A DNA stretch of 64,000 nt. Source: Anaerolineae bacterium. Lineage in GTDB: Bacteria; Chloroflexota; Anaerolineae; Aggregatilineales; Phototrophicaceae. The notes below the pieces were generated by a model. It saw only the letters and a list, made by a program, of their open reading frames with translations, ran no database searches and was not told the DNA's origin. How positions within the stretch are numbered: the stretch's first letter is position 1; each line of letters opens with the position of its first letter. This document shows positions 24,698-33,747 of this stretch, in pieces. Made by a program: the position numbers and the translations under genes. The stretch spans positions 1-64,000 of the forward strand of contig JAIOHM010000158.1 in NCBI GenBank assembly GCA_019912965.1, written 5' to 3'.

Positions 24698-27274
24698 ATG
24701 AGCATTGATCTGGAACACATTCGCAGTCGCAACCCGATTGAGGATGTGGTGAATGAGAAATTTACGTTAAAGAAGCAAGGCAGTCGTTTTGTCAGCCTGG
24801 AACACGACAGTTTAGTCGTGACACCCCGCACCGGCTTCTACTTTTGGAACTCGAAGGGCGAACACGGGGATGTATTTGATTTTGTCGGACGCTATATCCT
24901 CGGCTACGGCACGAGTTGGAACAATCGGGATGCCACCCAATTTATGGAGGTTGCAAAGTATCTTGCCCAACGAGCTGGGATCACGATTGAAGAGGATAAG
25001 GAGTTTCGACGGTCTCATAATTGGGCTGAACGTCAGTTGGTGACACGCCTGCATGAGGCGCTGCTCAAACATAAGCCTGCATTGGAATATGCTACTCAGA
25101 TACGCGGATGGCAGCTTTCAACCGTGCGGGCAGCCCGGCTGGGTTTTATGCCGGTTGATAAGCGTTCGCTGGTAGCGGATCTCAATCTCTCGGATAACTG
25201 GCGCAAAGTTATTCGGGATTTTCCCGGCGATATGATGGTCTACCTTCATCTGGATCAGGGACGGTTGATGTATCTCAGTGGTCGCTCTATCACTGCGAAG
25301 AAACACTACAATCCGCCGCGTGAAGTAATCGGGGAACGTCAGCCATATTTCAACGCACTTTATGCCGCTGATGCCGATCAGGTTGTGGTGGTTGAAGGGC
25401 AAGCCGATGCAGTGACGTTCGCAGAATGGGGAATTGCGGCCGTCGCCCTGGGTGGGATGAGCCTGTCGGATGAGCTACTTGCCAGACTGAAGCCGCACCG
25501 CCGCCTCTTCATTGCCCTCGATAATGTGCCGGAGACTGTTGAGAAAACACGCACACTCTGCCAGAGCGTTGGTGTTTCCGCTCATATTCCTCGCTTGCCC
25601 GGTGAAGTGAAAGATGCCAATGAGTGGCTGGTCAAGCTAAATGCTGCCCCTGAACAAGCAGCAGCGCTGCTCAATCACGCCACGCCTTGGCTGGAAGCCG
25701 AGGTGCAGCGTGTTGGCAATCTGATGGGACTGGCGCGAGAAGACGGTATTCGAGAGCTGTTTCAGTATGCCGTCCAGCTTGACGAATTCGGCATGGCGAA
25801 CTTCAAGAACCAGATGGCGAAGATTGGCGTGAAAGCACGCATGTTTAACGACTTGTTTAGGGCTGGGCAAGCTGTTCGACAGGCTGGTGTGAGTACAACG
25901 GAGGAGGAAGTGCCAGAAATTTTGAGTGATGATGTGCCGTTGCTTTCTCCCGCGCTTGGGTTTCACCGTGACGTAGCGATGTTAACCATAACCATCATTG
26001 AACGCACCAAAGCGAATAGGCTCAATACGCAGCCCTATCTCGTTACCAGTACCCGCGAGCTGCGGCGTTTAACCGAACAGCAGATCATTCAGCTGAACGG
26101 ACAGGACGTGGCCTTGCGGACGCTCCCGGATGCCTGTGAGTTTCTGATGCGCTGGCGTTACCGAGATGTGCAGCGGTTCCTGAGCGGGGAAGCCGTTGAA
26201 CCGGGAACGGTGTTCAACGCCGTCCATGATGTCTTCACGCGCTATGTCGATTTTCGTTCTCCGGTGGAGAGCCGCATTCTGACGCTGTGGATCATCGGCA
26301 CCTACTTCTATACCATGTTCCCAGCCTATCCCTATCTCGCGTTGAACGGCCCGAAAAACAGCGGCAAGAGTACTGTTTTACGAGTGGCCCAGCCATTGGG
26401 GTTTAACATGGTCAACACTTCCGACCCGACTGGGCCGAGTATGTTTCGCCTGATCCATACGACGAGTTGTACGGTAGGTATTGACGAAGCAGAGCGGTAT
26501 CACAATCCGCGTGATCCGGGGATGCAGCAAATTCGACAGCTGCTCAACAGCGGTTACAAGGCAGGGATGCCTGCTATCCGGCTGATGGGTGATGATATGA
26601 AACCGCAGGCCTTTGATGTCTACTCGCCGAAAATTCTGGCAGCGATTGCTGGATTGGAGGATATCCTAGCATCCCGCTGCATTGCTATCCCCATGCGGCG
26701 GACGGATTGTAAGATGCAGGCATTTCCTGCCGACTTTGATGCTGCCGTTATCCGCCACCAACTCTACACCCTCGCTCTGACCCATTTCACTGACATTCAT
26801 CGCAATTATTTCGAACGGCCAGACTTGCACCGATTACACAATCGGTCTGGTGAACTCTGGTCGCCGCTGGTCGCCCTCGCAGCTTTCTTTGAAGAGGAGG
26901 GATCTGTTGCCGGTTTGCTGCAAGCCATTTCGGAAGCGGCGGAGTGGGATGAGCAGGTCAGTGAAGGCAAAGCGCTTAGTGATCGGGAAGAAGCGGTGCT
27001 GGAAGCGTTGGATGTTATGACACGCACCCAGAGTGAAACGGTCTGGTTAAAGGCGGCGGCTGTCCGTGAGGAAGTCGCCAAACTGCTGGGGCAACCGAGT
27101 GACAAGCTGGGTGATGCCCAATGGATCGGGCATATTCTCAAACGTCTGCATCTGCTCGACGATGGCCGCCGCAAACGCACACCTGAAGGCATGACCTATG
27201 CGGTGCAACCAGCGGAAGTACGCGACATGATGCGCCGCTACGATGTCGCGCCAATTGACAGCGGGAAGCGCTGA
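24698..27274 (+). CDS. Primase-helicase replication protein
   Basis: An 858-residue protein starting at the ATG at 24698 (GGAG upstream; the family-like sequence begins MSIDLEHIRSRNPIEDVV). Residues 1-95 align in pattern with the DnaG CHC2 zinc-binding domain, ending GDVFDFV, but the zinc cysteines are absent. A TOPRIM-type domain follows (VVVVEGQADAVTF near 230, LDNVPE near 273, where the usual DxD is reduced to one Asp). Residues 530-640 hold a P-loop ATPase with GPKNSGKST and Walker B GIDEAE. The C-terminus carries a winged-helix-like segment. Such fusions prime and unwind DNA for plasmids, phages and integrative elements. With ParAB it forms a replication and segregation core; no integrase, relaxase or origin is obvious. 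Confidence 0.8.
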   Translation: MSIDLEHIRSRNPIEDVVNEKFTLKKQGSRFVSLEHDSLVVTPRTGFYFWNSKGEHGDVFDFVGRYILGYGTSWNNRDATQFMEVAKYLAQRAGITIEEDKEFRRSHNWAERQLVTRLHEALLKHKPALEYATQIRGWQLSTVRAARLGFMPVDKRSLVADLNLSDNWRKVIRDFPGDMMVYLHLDQGRLMYLSGRSITAKKHYNPPREVIGERQPYFNALYAADADQVVVVEGQADAVTFAEWGIAAVALGGMSLSDELLARLKPHRRLFIALDNVPETVEKTRTLCQSVGVSAHIPRLPGEVKDANEWLVKLNAAPEQAAALLNHATPWLEAEVQRVGNLMGLAREDGIRELFQYAVQLDEFGMANFKNQMAKIGVKARMFNDLFRAGQAVRQAGVSTTEEEVPEILSDDVPLLSPALGFHRDVAMLTITIIERTKANRLNTQPYLVTSTRELRRLTEQQIIQLNGQDVALRTLPDACEFLMRWRYRDVQRFLSGEAVEPGTVFNAVHDVFTRYVDFRSPVESRILTLWIIGTYFYTMFPAYPYLALNGPKNSGKSTVLRVAQPLGFNMVNTSDPTGPSMFRLIHTTSCTVGIDEAERYHNPRDPGMQQIRQLLNSGYKAGMPAIRLMGDDMKPQAFDVYSPKILAAIAGLEDILASRCIAIPMRRTDCKMQAFPADFDAAVIRHQLYTLALTHFTDIHRNYFERPDLHRLHNRSGELWSPLVALAAFFEEEGSVAGLLQAISEAAEWDEQVSEGKALSDREEAVLEALDVMTRTQSETVWLKAAAVREEVAKLLGQPSDKLGDAQWIGHILKRLHLLDDGRRKRTPEGMTYAVQPAEVRDMMRRYDVAPIDSGKR

Positions 27275-27332
27275 AAAACCGTTCCAACCCTGCAAACCAT
27301 TCATACCGTACATGTAAGGAGTGAAAACGAAA

Positions 27333-27662
27333 ATGAAAGAAAGATCCATGATGGAAGCCCGCTTGTTGATGTGGGTATCTGGTGAGAATAGTTATGATTT
27401 GAAACCCTATCAACAGGCAACTGGGAAAGAGAAACACGATGTCCAACGCGGAATATGGGCTGAAATCGCCCTGCCGTATCATCCAACTGATGCCAATGAA
27501 CCCATCTATAGTTTTCTCGTCTTTGTTGTGGGTAAGCCACAGCATGAAGCGGCGCTACTGGAGATGACGACGCTTGAGGCAAACAAGGAACACATCTATC
27601 AAACGTTCAAAGCATTCGCTATTCCTTTTTTCGACTGGGAATGGGAAACGCCGATGGGATAA
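27333..27662 (+). CDS. Small hypothetical protein of the element
   Basis: A 109-residue cytoplasmic protein, no family recognised. The ATG at 27333 is chosen because TAAGGAG lies 11 bases upstream; the GTG at 27321 overlaps that site. It is acidic and aromatic-rich at the C-terminus (FKAFAIPFFDWEWETP). It follows the primase by 58 bases in the same direction and so probably belongs to the same transcript. Confidence 0.6.
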   Translation: MKERSMMEARLLMWVSGENSYDLKPYQQATGKEKHDVQRGIWAEIALPYHPTDANEPIYSFLVFVVGKPQHEAALLEMTTLEANKEHIYQTFKAFAIPFFDWEWETPMG

Positions 27663-27743
27663 GCATCTATGCCATATTCAATGAACAAAGAGAGGTAAGC
27701 TGGTTAGTGAAACCAGTGAAAAGGATTGACTGACGTTATAGCT

Positions 27744-27788
27744 TTGAGGCTCGTCTGTAGAAATCCTCATTCAGCAGATGAGCCTCGA
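27744..27788 (+). terminator. Imperfect inverted repeat closing the element transcript
   Basis: Fifteen-base arms (TTTGAGGCTCGTCTG and a complement with two mismatches) flank a 15-base loop. It sits 80 bases after the small hypothetical gene and may terminate it. The following 300 bases up to 28,090 contain no convincing gene. Confidence 0.45.
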
Positions 27789-28090
27789 ATTAAATGTAGC
27801 GCACGCAGCGAAGAGCTAATCAGTCAGATCCATCTCTAAATTTGACCCTCGGCTGGTAAAAAATGACATCCTACGTTCCTTAAACAAAGGGCAGAATCCA
27901 GCAAAACTGTAACATCCACGATGGGCAGCGTTTGGAGCAGGGCGTACTGATCGGGAAATGCGAAGTGACAGACGTTCTTTGGCTATAAGGTTCGTGTTAC
28001 TGAAAGCGAGGTATCCCCGCCCTATTGCCGAGATAGACGAGAATCTATGAACTCCCCGTGATGCTGCCTGTCGGCAACTGGCGTTACTCA

Positions 28091-28119
28091 TTGACAATCA
28101 GCTAAAGCTGGTATAGTAT
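28091..28119 (+). promoter_or_regulatory. Promoter of the arsR-rhodanese operon
   Basis: A perfect TTGACA (28,091-28,096) is followed by TATAGT at 15 bases spacing or TAGTAT at 17. The -10 region overlaps the left arm of the operator palindrome, as expected for repression. Confidence 0.6.
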
Positions 28120-28140
28120 TCAATAAATCAATTGAATACT
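28115..28140. promoter_or_regulatory. ArsR-type operator palindrome
   Basis: AGTATTCAAT (28,115-28,124) and its exact complement (28,131-28,140) are separated by AAATCA. It covers the -10 box and the start region and ends 11 bases before the ATG of the ArsR-rhodanese gene. Position and symmetry argue for autorepression. AT-rich palindromes of this kind are known for BigR/SqrR-type sulfide-responsive ArsR proteins. Confidence 0.7.
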
Positions 28141-28151
28141 TGAGTTTAACG

Positions 28152-28814
28152 ATGGATCACCGCACCTTCAAAACGGAAATTAATGAGCAGTTCGCCCGCA
28201 TTGCCAAAGCGATTGCCAACCCACACCGGCTGGAGCTGGTTGACCTGCTGGCACAGGGCGAACGCAGTGTCGAGGAGCTGGCAACCGAAGCTGTCCTCTC
28301 CATTGCCAATGCTTCGCAGCACTTGCAGGCACTCCGGGAAGCCCATCTTGTCGCTGCCCGCAAAGAGGGGCTGCGCGTCTACTACCGGCTGGCGGATGCT
28401 TCGGTGTATCACCTGATCCAGCTTCTGCGTGAAATTGCCGAGCGCCAGCTTGCCGAGGTCGAGCGCATCGTCAATACCTATCTAACCGAGCGTAAGGCGA
28501 TGGAGCCAGTTACCCTCAACGAACTCATGACGCGCCTGCGTGAGCCGGGGTTGATCATTTTGGATGTGCGTCCGGCGCTGGAGTATACGCAGGGACATAT
28601 CGCTGGAGCGCGTTCGATGCCGATAGATGAGCTTCAACAGCGTCTTCACGAACTGCCGCGCGATCAGGAGATTGTCGCCTATTGCCGGGGCGCGTACTGC
28701 GTGTTTGCCGATGAAGCCGTCGAACTGCTGACGACACAAGGCTATCAGGCACGCCGGATGCAGCAGGGTTATCCCGACTGGCAGCTTGCCCTTTTACCCA
28801 CTGAAACTGAATAA
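28152..28814 (+). CDS. ArsR-family repressor fused to rhodanese domain
   Basis: 220 residues from the ATG at 28152 (a TTG at 28140 would extend it by four). Residues 1-100 are a winged HTH (VEELATEAVLSIANASQHLQALREA). Residues 115-215 form a rhodanese domain with active-site loop CRGAYC, and GHIAGARSMP before it. The HTH half contains no Cys, so a persulfide or sulfane sulfur signal would have to be read by the rhodanese cysteines. It heads an operon with an MBL persulfide-dioxygenase-like gene 16 bases downstream. Repression of a sulfide/persulfide detoxification operon is the likely role, by analogy with BigR/SqrR systems. Confidence 0.85.
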   Translation: MDHRTFKTEINEQFARIAKAIANPHRLELVDLLAQGERSVEELATEAVLSIANASQHLQALREAHLVAARKEGLRVYYRLADASVYHLIQLLREIAERQLAEVERIVNTYLTERKAMEPVTLNELMTRLREPGLIILDVRPALEYTQGHIAGARSMPIDELQQRLHELPRDQEIVAYCRGAYCVFADEAVELLTTQGYQARRMQQGYPDWQLALLPTETE

Positions 28815-28830
28815 CTCTGAGGAGAACCGC

Positions 28831-29589
28831 ATGATTTTCCGACAAATTCTGCACTCGCAAACCGGATGCGCGTCATACGTGTTTGGCTGCACAGGCAAAG
28901 CAAAACTGGCGGTGGTTGACCCCCACCTTGACCACATCGCCGATTATCTCGAAGTGGCACGACAGGCAAATTCACCCATTGTCGCCATCTTCGAAACCCA
29001 TGTGCAGGCGGATCACCACTCTGGCGCAGCGCTACTTGCCGCTGCCACTCATGCGCCTATCTATCTGCACGAGTCAGCACAGGTGACATTTTCCTTCACC
29101 CCATTGAAAGACGCTGATGTGGTCGAGCTTGGCAACGACTATGTGCGGGTGCTGCATACCCCCGGTCATTCTGCCGACAGCATCAGTCTGGTCGTTGGGG
29201 ATAGAGTGCGAACCGAAACACCCTGGTTGGTATTTACCGGAGACACATTGTTTGTAGGAGATGTGGGGCGACCCGATCTGCATGGCGATGCGAACACGGC
29301 TCTGTATGCGGGGCAATTGTATGACAGTCTTTTCAACAAACTCCTCAAATTGGACGATATGGTCGAGGTTTATCCAAGTCACTTTTCCGGCTCAGTTTGT
29401 GGGCGTAACATGAGCGGCAAACCGAGTTCGACCATTGGTTTTGAACGCCGTTTCAATGCTGCCCTACAACATACAGATCGGGAGGCATTTATCGCTTTTG
29501 TTCAGAAGGATCAGACCCCCGCGCCACCGGAATTCACCACCATCCGTCAGACGAACCTCAGCCTACAAATGCGTGAAACCGCAGGATGA
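28831..29589 (+). CDS. MBL-fold persulfide-dioxygenase-like hydrolase
   Basis: 252 residues, ATG at 28831 with GAGGAG. The metal motif reads THVQADHHSG, where the second His of the usual HxHxDH is Gln, a variant seen in rhodanese-linked MBL proteins. HTPGHSADS, DTLFVGDVGRPDL and the C-terminal SGKPSSTIGFERRFN follow, as in ETHE1/BlhA relatives. Such enzymes oxidise glutathione or other persulfides to sulfite with a mononuclear iron. It overlaps the next methyltransferase by ATGA. Confidence 0.85.
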   Translation: MIFRQILHSQTGCASYVFGCTGKAKLAVVDPHLDHIADYLEVARQANSPIVAIFETHVQADHHSGAALLAAATHAPIYLHESAQVTFSFTPLKDADVVELGNDYVRVLHTPGHSADSISLVVGDRVRTETPWLVFTGDTLFVGDVGRPDLHGDANTALYAGQLYDSLFNKLLKLDDMVEVYPSHFSGSVCGRNMSGKPSSTIGFERRFNAALQHTDREAFIAFVQKDQTPAPPEFTTIRQTNLSLQMRETAG

Positions 29590-30161
29590 AAGCACGCGAA
29601 AGTGGGATGCCCGAAGAAACCTACTGGGAGCGCTTCTTCGATGCGGATGCCGTCCTGAAACTCCTCTTCAAAGCCAGTGGATTAACTGGTCATTTAGTCG
29701 AGTTTGGCTGTGGTTATGGCACGTTCACCGTGCCAGCCGCGTTGCGAACGCAGAGCATTGTGACCGCGCTGGACATCGACCCGCAGATGGTAGAGCGTGT
29801 ACGGCAGAAGATCGAGGCGCAAGGGCTGTCGAATGTACAGGCTGAGGTCAGGGATTTTGTGGCAGATGGCACTGGATTGGATAGTGGAACACAGGATCAT
29901 GCTCTGATTTTTAACCTGCTACATCTGGAACAGCCCGTCGCGTTGTTACAGGAAGCGCACCGGGTACTGCATGACGACGGGATGTTGTTTATCATGCACT
30001 GGCGCAGCGACATCCCAACCCCGCGCGGTCCGTCGCTCGCTATCCGTCCACGACCCGAACAATGCCAGAGCTGGCTGGAAGAAGCGGGTTTTCGGAACGT
30101 CGAATCGGTCAATTTGCAACTGTGCTGCCCCTATCACTTTGGTCTGCTTGCCCGGAAGTGA
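29586..30161 (+). CDS. Class I SAM-dependent methyltransferase
   Basis: 191 residues. The SAM-binding motif I is HLVEFGCGYGTFTVPAA near residue 37, followed by ALDIDPQMVE. The C-terminal strand set is GMLFIMHWRSD. It overlaps the MBL gene by ATGA, so it belongs to the sulfur operon. The substrate is unknown. Methylation of a thiol or a metalloid is conceivable from context only. Confidence 0.8.
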   Translation: MKARESGMPEETYWERFFDADAVLKLLFKASGLTGHLVEFGCGYGTFTVPAALRTQSIVTALDIDPQMVERVRQKIEAQGLSNVQAEVRDFVADGTGLDSGTQDHALIFNLLHLEQPVALLQEAHRVLHDDGMLFIMHWRSDIPTPRGPSLAIRPRPEQCQSWLEEAGFRNVESVNLQLCCPYHFGLLARK

Positions 30162-30206
30162 TTCCTCAACGCTGATGCAGGTCAATCCTGCGATGGGAAG
30201 GACATA

Positions 30207-31496
30207 ATGAATAGTCAATCAATACAGTTGGGACTGCTTGCCAACTGGCGGCAGTTTACGCTGCTGGTGATCGTCAATGCTTTTGTCGGGGCAATGCTGG
30301 GGTTGGAACGCACCGTTGTCCCACTCATCGCCGCCGAGGAATTTTCGCTTACCTCGGTGAGCGTCACACTGACCTTCATCATCAGCTTCGGCATCGTCAA
30401 GGCGCTGGCGAACCTGTTTGCCGGACGTAACGCGGATCGGGTGGGACGCAAACCGCTGCTGGTGGCAGGCTGGCTAATCGGACTGCCTGTTCCGTTGATC
30501 ATTATTCTCGCGCCCAGTTGGGGCTGGATTGTGTTCGCCAACATCCTGTTAGGCATTCAGCAGGGCTTGTGCTGGTCGTCGGCAGTCATCATGAAAGTCG
30601 ATTTAGTCGGTCCGGTTGGACGCGGACGCGCCACCGGGTTGAATGAATTTGCGGGTTATCTGGCGATGGCACTTTCCACTGCTGGCGCGGGCTGGATTGC
30701 CGCACAAACGGCGCTGCGTCCCTACCCGTTTTATCTGGGTATCGTCTTCGCCGTCAGCGGACTGCTGCTGTCGTTGTTCTTTGTCCGTGAGACACGGGGA
30801 CATGCGCTTCAGGAAGCGGCTCAACATCATCAGACCGGGGAAATGCTTTCGTTCTGGCGCATTTTCCAGCGGGTAAGCTGGCAAGACAAAGCCTTTTTCA
30901 GCCTGTCGCAGGGCGGACTGGTCAACAACCTGAACGATGTCGTGATCTGGGGACTGCTGCCGCTGCTGGCAGTGAGTATGGGTGTATCCGTGGCGGAGGC
31001 GGCGGCTGTAGGTGGCACCTATCTGGGGGTGTGGGGATTTAGCCAGCTCTTCACCGGAGCGCTGAGTGACCATATCGGGCGCAAGCCGCTGGTGACAGGC
31101 GGGTTGTGGGTGCAATCGGCAGGTATTGGGCTGTTTGTCGTTGGAGCCGATGCGTCAGTCTGGCTGCTGGCGGCAGTTGTGATGGGACTGGGTACAGGGA
31201 TGGTGTATCCGACTCTCCTGGCAGCGATCAGCGATTTGGCGCACCCCTCATGGCGTGCTTCCGCGCTGGGGGTCTATCGCCTCTGGCGTGACAGCGGTTA
31301 TGCTGTCGGCGCAATCGTGGGCGGTGTTCTGGCTGACCTGTTCACCATCCAGGTGGCGGTGCTGGTCATCGCAGCGCTCACTGCTATATCCGGGTTGGTG
31401 ACCTTTTTCCTGCTCCCCGAAACACTGATTAAACATCAACACGCACAGCCATCTGCCATCCCGCATTTGGAACCGCCTTTATCGGAAACACGCTGA
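30207..31496 (+). CDS. MFS transporter
   Basis: 429 residues, twelve predicted TM helices. The MFS loop motif GRNADRVGRKPLLVAGWLIG lies between helices 2 and 3, and a second copy, GALSDHIGRKPLVTGG, in the C-terminal half. GGAAGGA precedes the ATG. It lies 45 bases after the methyltransferase on the same strand, presumably exporting or importing a compound linked to the operon. Confidence 0.88.
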   Translation: MNSQSIQLGLLANWRQFTLLVIVNAFVGAMLGLERTVVPLIAAEEFSLTSVSVTLTFIISFGIVKALANLFAGRNADRVGRKPLLVAGWLIGLPVPLIIILAPSWGWIVFANILLGIQQGLCWSSAVIMKVDLVGPVGRGRATGLNEFAGYLAMALSTAGAGWIAAQTALRPYPFYLGIVFAVSGLLLSLFFVRETRGHALQEAAQHHQTGEMLSFWRIFQRVSWQDKAFFSLSQGGLVNNLNDVVIWGLLPLLAVSMGVSVAEAAAVGGTYLGVWGFSQLFTGALSDHIGRKPLVTGGLWVQSAGIGLFVVGADASVWLLAAVVMGLGTGMVYPTLLAAISDLAHPSWRASALGVYRLWRDSGYAVGAIVGGVLADLFTIQVAVLVIAALTAISGLVTFFLLPETLIKHQHAQPSAIPHLEPPLSETR

Positions 31497-31507
31497 CAGG
31501 TATATAG

Positions 31508-32290
31508 ATGCAGTCTCCTATTCTCGACAACAAAATTTATGATGCACCCTCCGTTTTCACAGCTGAGAATCTACTGCGTGAGGCGCGGCGGCAGAAAGCT
31601 ATCGTTGAGGGCAGTATCCCGATGGTCTGCATTCTCGACCCGGATGGGGACATTGCCGCCCTTTTGATTGCGACAGGTCAGGCAGCCGTTCATCCGCACT
31701 GGGCCTGTTATCACACGAAACTGTATACCTTTCATCACGATGGGATTGAGTACGGCATTATCCCGCATGTCGTCGGCGCATCCTTCGCGGTGTTGGTGGC
31801 AGAGGAGTTATTCGTCTCCGGGTGTAAGCTGCTCATCAGTATGACCTCTGCCGGGCAAATCATGCCGATGGGAAAACCACCATATTTCGTGCTGATTGAA
31901 AAGGCACTGCGCGATGAAGGCACGAGCTACCATTACTTGCCCCCTGCACCTTACAGCCAGCTTGCCCCAACACTGCTCACCTGTTTGGAAGGTGCTTTTG
32001 ACGGGGCATCGGTGCGGGTATTGCGCGGTGCGACCTGGACAACCGACGCGCCGTTCCGCGAAACGGAACATGCTATCGCTTATGCCCGGTCTGAGGGTAT
32101 TCTGGGAGTCGAAATGGAAGCGGCTGCCCTCTACGCTTTTGCTCAGGTGAAGGGCAAAGCAGTCGTGTGCTTCGCCCATATCACCAATCAGATGGCACAG
32201 ATTGAAGGGGATTTTGAAAAGGGACGCGATCAGGGCAGTCATGATGCGCTGGCAGTCATTAGCCTGACCGCCCAACGCTGGTTGAGTTAA
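31508..32290 (+). CDS. Nucleoside phosphorylase (PNP/UDP family)
   Basis: 260 residues. The C-terminal signature GILGVEMEAAALYAFAQVKG and the mid-strand LISMTSAGQI place it in the purine/uridine phosphorylase family (PNP_UDP_1). It would split a nucleoside to base and ribose-1-phosphate, or act on methylthioadenosine-like compounds. It starts 12 bases after the MFS gene, so co-transcription is likely. Why a nucleoside phosphorylase sits in a sulfur operon is unclear. Confidence 0.82.
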   Translation: MQSPILDNKIYDAPSVFTAENLLREARRQKAIVEGSIPMVCILDPDGDIAALLIATGQAAVHPHWACYHTKLYTFHHDGIEYGIIPHVVGASFAVLVAEELFVSGCKLLISMTSAGQIMPMGKPPYFVLIEKALRDEGTSYHYLPPAPYSQLAPTLLTCLEGAFDGASVRVLRGATWTTDAPFRETEHAIAYARSEGILGVEMEAAALYAFAQVKGKAVVCFAHITNQMAQIEGDFEKGRDQGSHDALAVISLTAQRWLS

Positions 32291-32320
32291 ACCTGTTCAG
32301 TCAGCCAACAATATGAATTC

Positions 32321-33634
32321 TCATGGTTTGGGAAGACTCCATTCGACAGCGCATACCCTTTCAATCGCTTTGGAACTGCTACCGTTAGCCATGTTCTCTA
32401 TTGCCTGACAGGTTCGCAACAATGCCTGGTCCGAATCGATGCTTGCTTTTGCCAGCAGGCAGGCTTCTCTAACTCTGCTGGAAGTTAAGAGATAGTCGAG
32501 TTTCTCGGCAACATTTTTCCCCGTGTAGTGGTTTGGAGCCAGACGTGCTGCTACCCCAAGTTGTTCTAATCGGACAGCACTATCGGGCTGATCCTGTGCC
32601 ACTGGACGAATGAGTTGAGGTACGCCAGCCTTGAGCGCCTGTGCCAATGTTCCCACTCCGCCATGATGGACTAACGCTGCCGTGTACGGTAAAAGGGTTC
32701 CGAACGGCACATACTCAACATGACGCACGCTACTCGGCAAGTTTTTCGGTATTTGCGCCCTGTGTCTGGTGAGCAATAGTCCACGCTTATTCAACACCTG
32801 GCAGGCTTCAACGGACGCAGTAAAAAAATCTGCGCCATGTTGAAAAGATGTACCGGGCGTAAACACAATCGGCGATTCTCCGGCATCCAGGAATTCCTGT
32901 ACCTCTTCGGGTAATTGGGCATCCTGATTGGGGTCATATAACACAAACCCGGTGAGTTCTGTTTGAGGCGGCCAGTCGGGTTGGATTTGGGCAAACCAAT
33001 CATTGAATAAACCAATCGTTTTCTGTGGGGAATGAATCCATTTGTCCATGAGTTTTTTCACAGGTTCTAACCCAAGTTCTGCACGGAATTCATTCAAACT
33101 GGGGGTTAAGGCTGGATCCAATACAAACTTATCCAGTGCGTGAAAGATCGCCCTTTTTATGGGTCGTGGCAACCACGCAGGCAGTAATGGAAAATCGTAC
33201 ACAGTGCGAAAAGCGGCTGGCTGCAAATGAAGGGTGACAAATGGGTAGCCATGTTTTTCGTGGGCAGTCTGCGCCGCAAATACGGTTGCCTGTGCAATCA
33301 GAAGCGCGTTCTTATGTTTCTCCATATAGTCCGTAATGATGTGATAGATCGGTCTGATTAACTGTCCCAACACCACCGTTCCATAAAACTTCAGACTTTG
33401 CTGTGGATCCCATAAATCCGGGTTTTGCACGATCTTCAGATAATCTTCTCGGGTGCCAACGGGAATAAAATCCAACCCTTCCTGTTTGACGATCTCCTCA
33501 AAATACAGGCTGGTGACTAACGTAACCTGGTGTCCCCGTCGTTTTAACTGCGCCCCCAGCGCCAGAAATGGATAAACGTCTCCGGCGCTGCCAATCGTCA
33601 CCAGCAGCATGTGATGTTTTTTACCTGTGTCCAT
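32321..33634 (-). CDS. GT1-family (UGT/sterol-glucosyltransferase-like) glycosyltransferase
   Basis: 437 residues with the GT-B fold. The N-terminal GSAGDVYPFLALGAQLKRRGH and the C-terminal donor-binding motif HHGGVGTLAQALKAGVPQL are characteristic of the MGT/UGT family. These transfer sugars to lipophilic acceptors such as macrolides, carotenoids or sterols. It is convergent with the phosphorylase gene. It could glycosylate a membrane lipid, but the acceptor is unknown. Confidence 0.88.
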   Translation of the reverse strand: MDTGKKHHMLLVTIGSAGDVYPFLALGAQLKRRGHQVTLVTSLYFEEIVKQEGLDFIPVGTREDYLKIVQNPDLWDPQQSLKFYGTVVLGQLIRPIYHIITDYMEKHKNALLIAQATVFAAQTAHEKHGYPFVTLHLQPAAFRTVYDFPLLPAWLPRPIKRAIFHALDKFVLDPALTPSLNEFRAELGLEPVKKLMDKWIHSPQKTIGLFNDWFAQIQPDWPPQTELTGFVLYDPNQDAQLPEEVQEFLDAGESPIVFTPGTSFQHGADFFTASVEACQVLNKRGLLLTRHRAQIPKNLPSSVRHVEYVPFGTLLPYTAALVHHGGVGTLAQALKAGVPQLIRPVAQDQPDSAVRLEQLGVAARLAPNHYTGKNVAEKLDYLLTSSRVREACLLAKASIDSDQALLRTCQAIENMANGSSSKAIERVCAVEWSLPKP

Positions 33635-33747
33635 GATTTGCCCTTAAAATCCCCATAACAGATTGCCGCCCCATTCAGAATGCCTTTGGGAGAGTTGATT
33701 TGCTATGGGGGATGTTTCTGCATCCTCCATAAACCCTCCCGTCGTTC

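Noticed and set aside
24463-24831. Minus-strand 122-residue frame before the primase
   Set aside because: Overlaps palindromes and the primase start; no ribosome binding site or family signal.
27816-28097. Minus-strand 93-residue frame between the element and the sulfur operon
   Set aside because: No family likeness and no ribosome binding site. A remnant cannot be excluded but is not supported.
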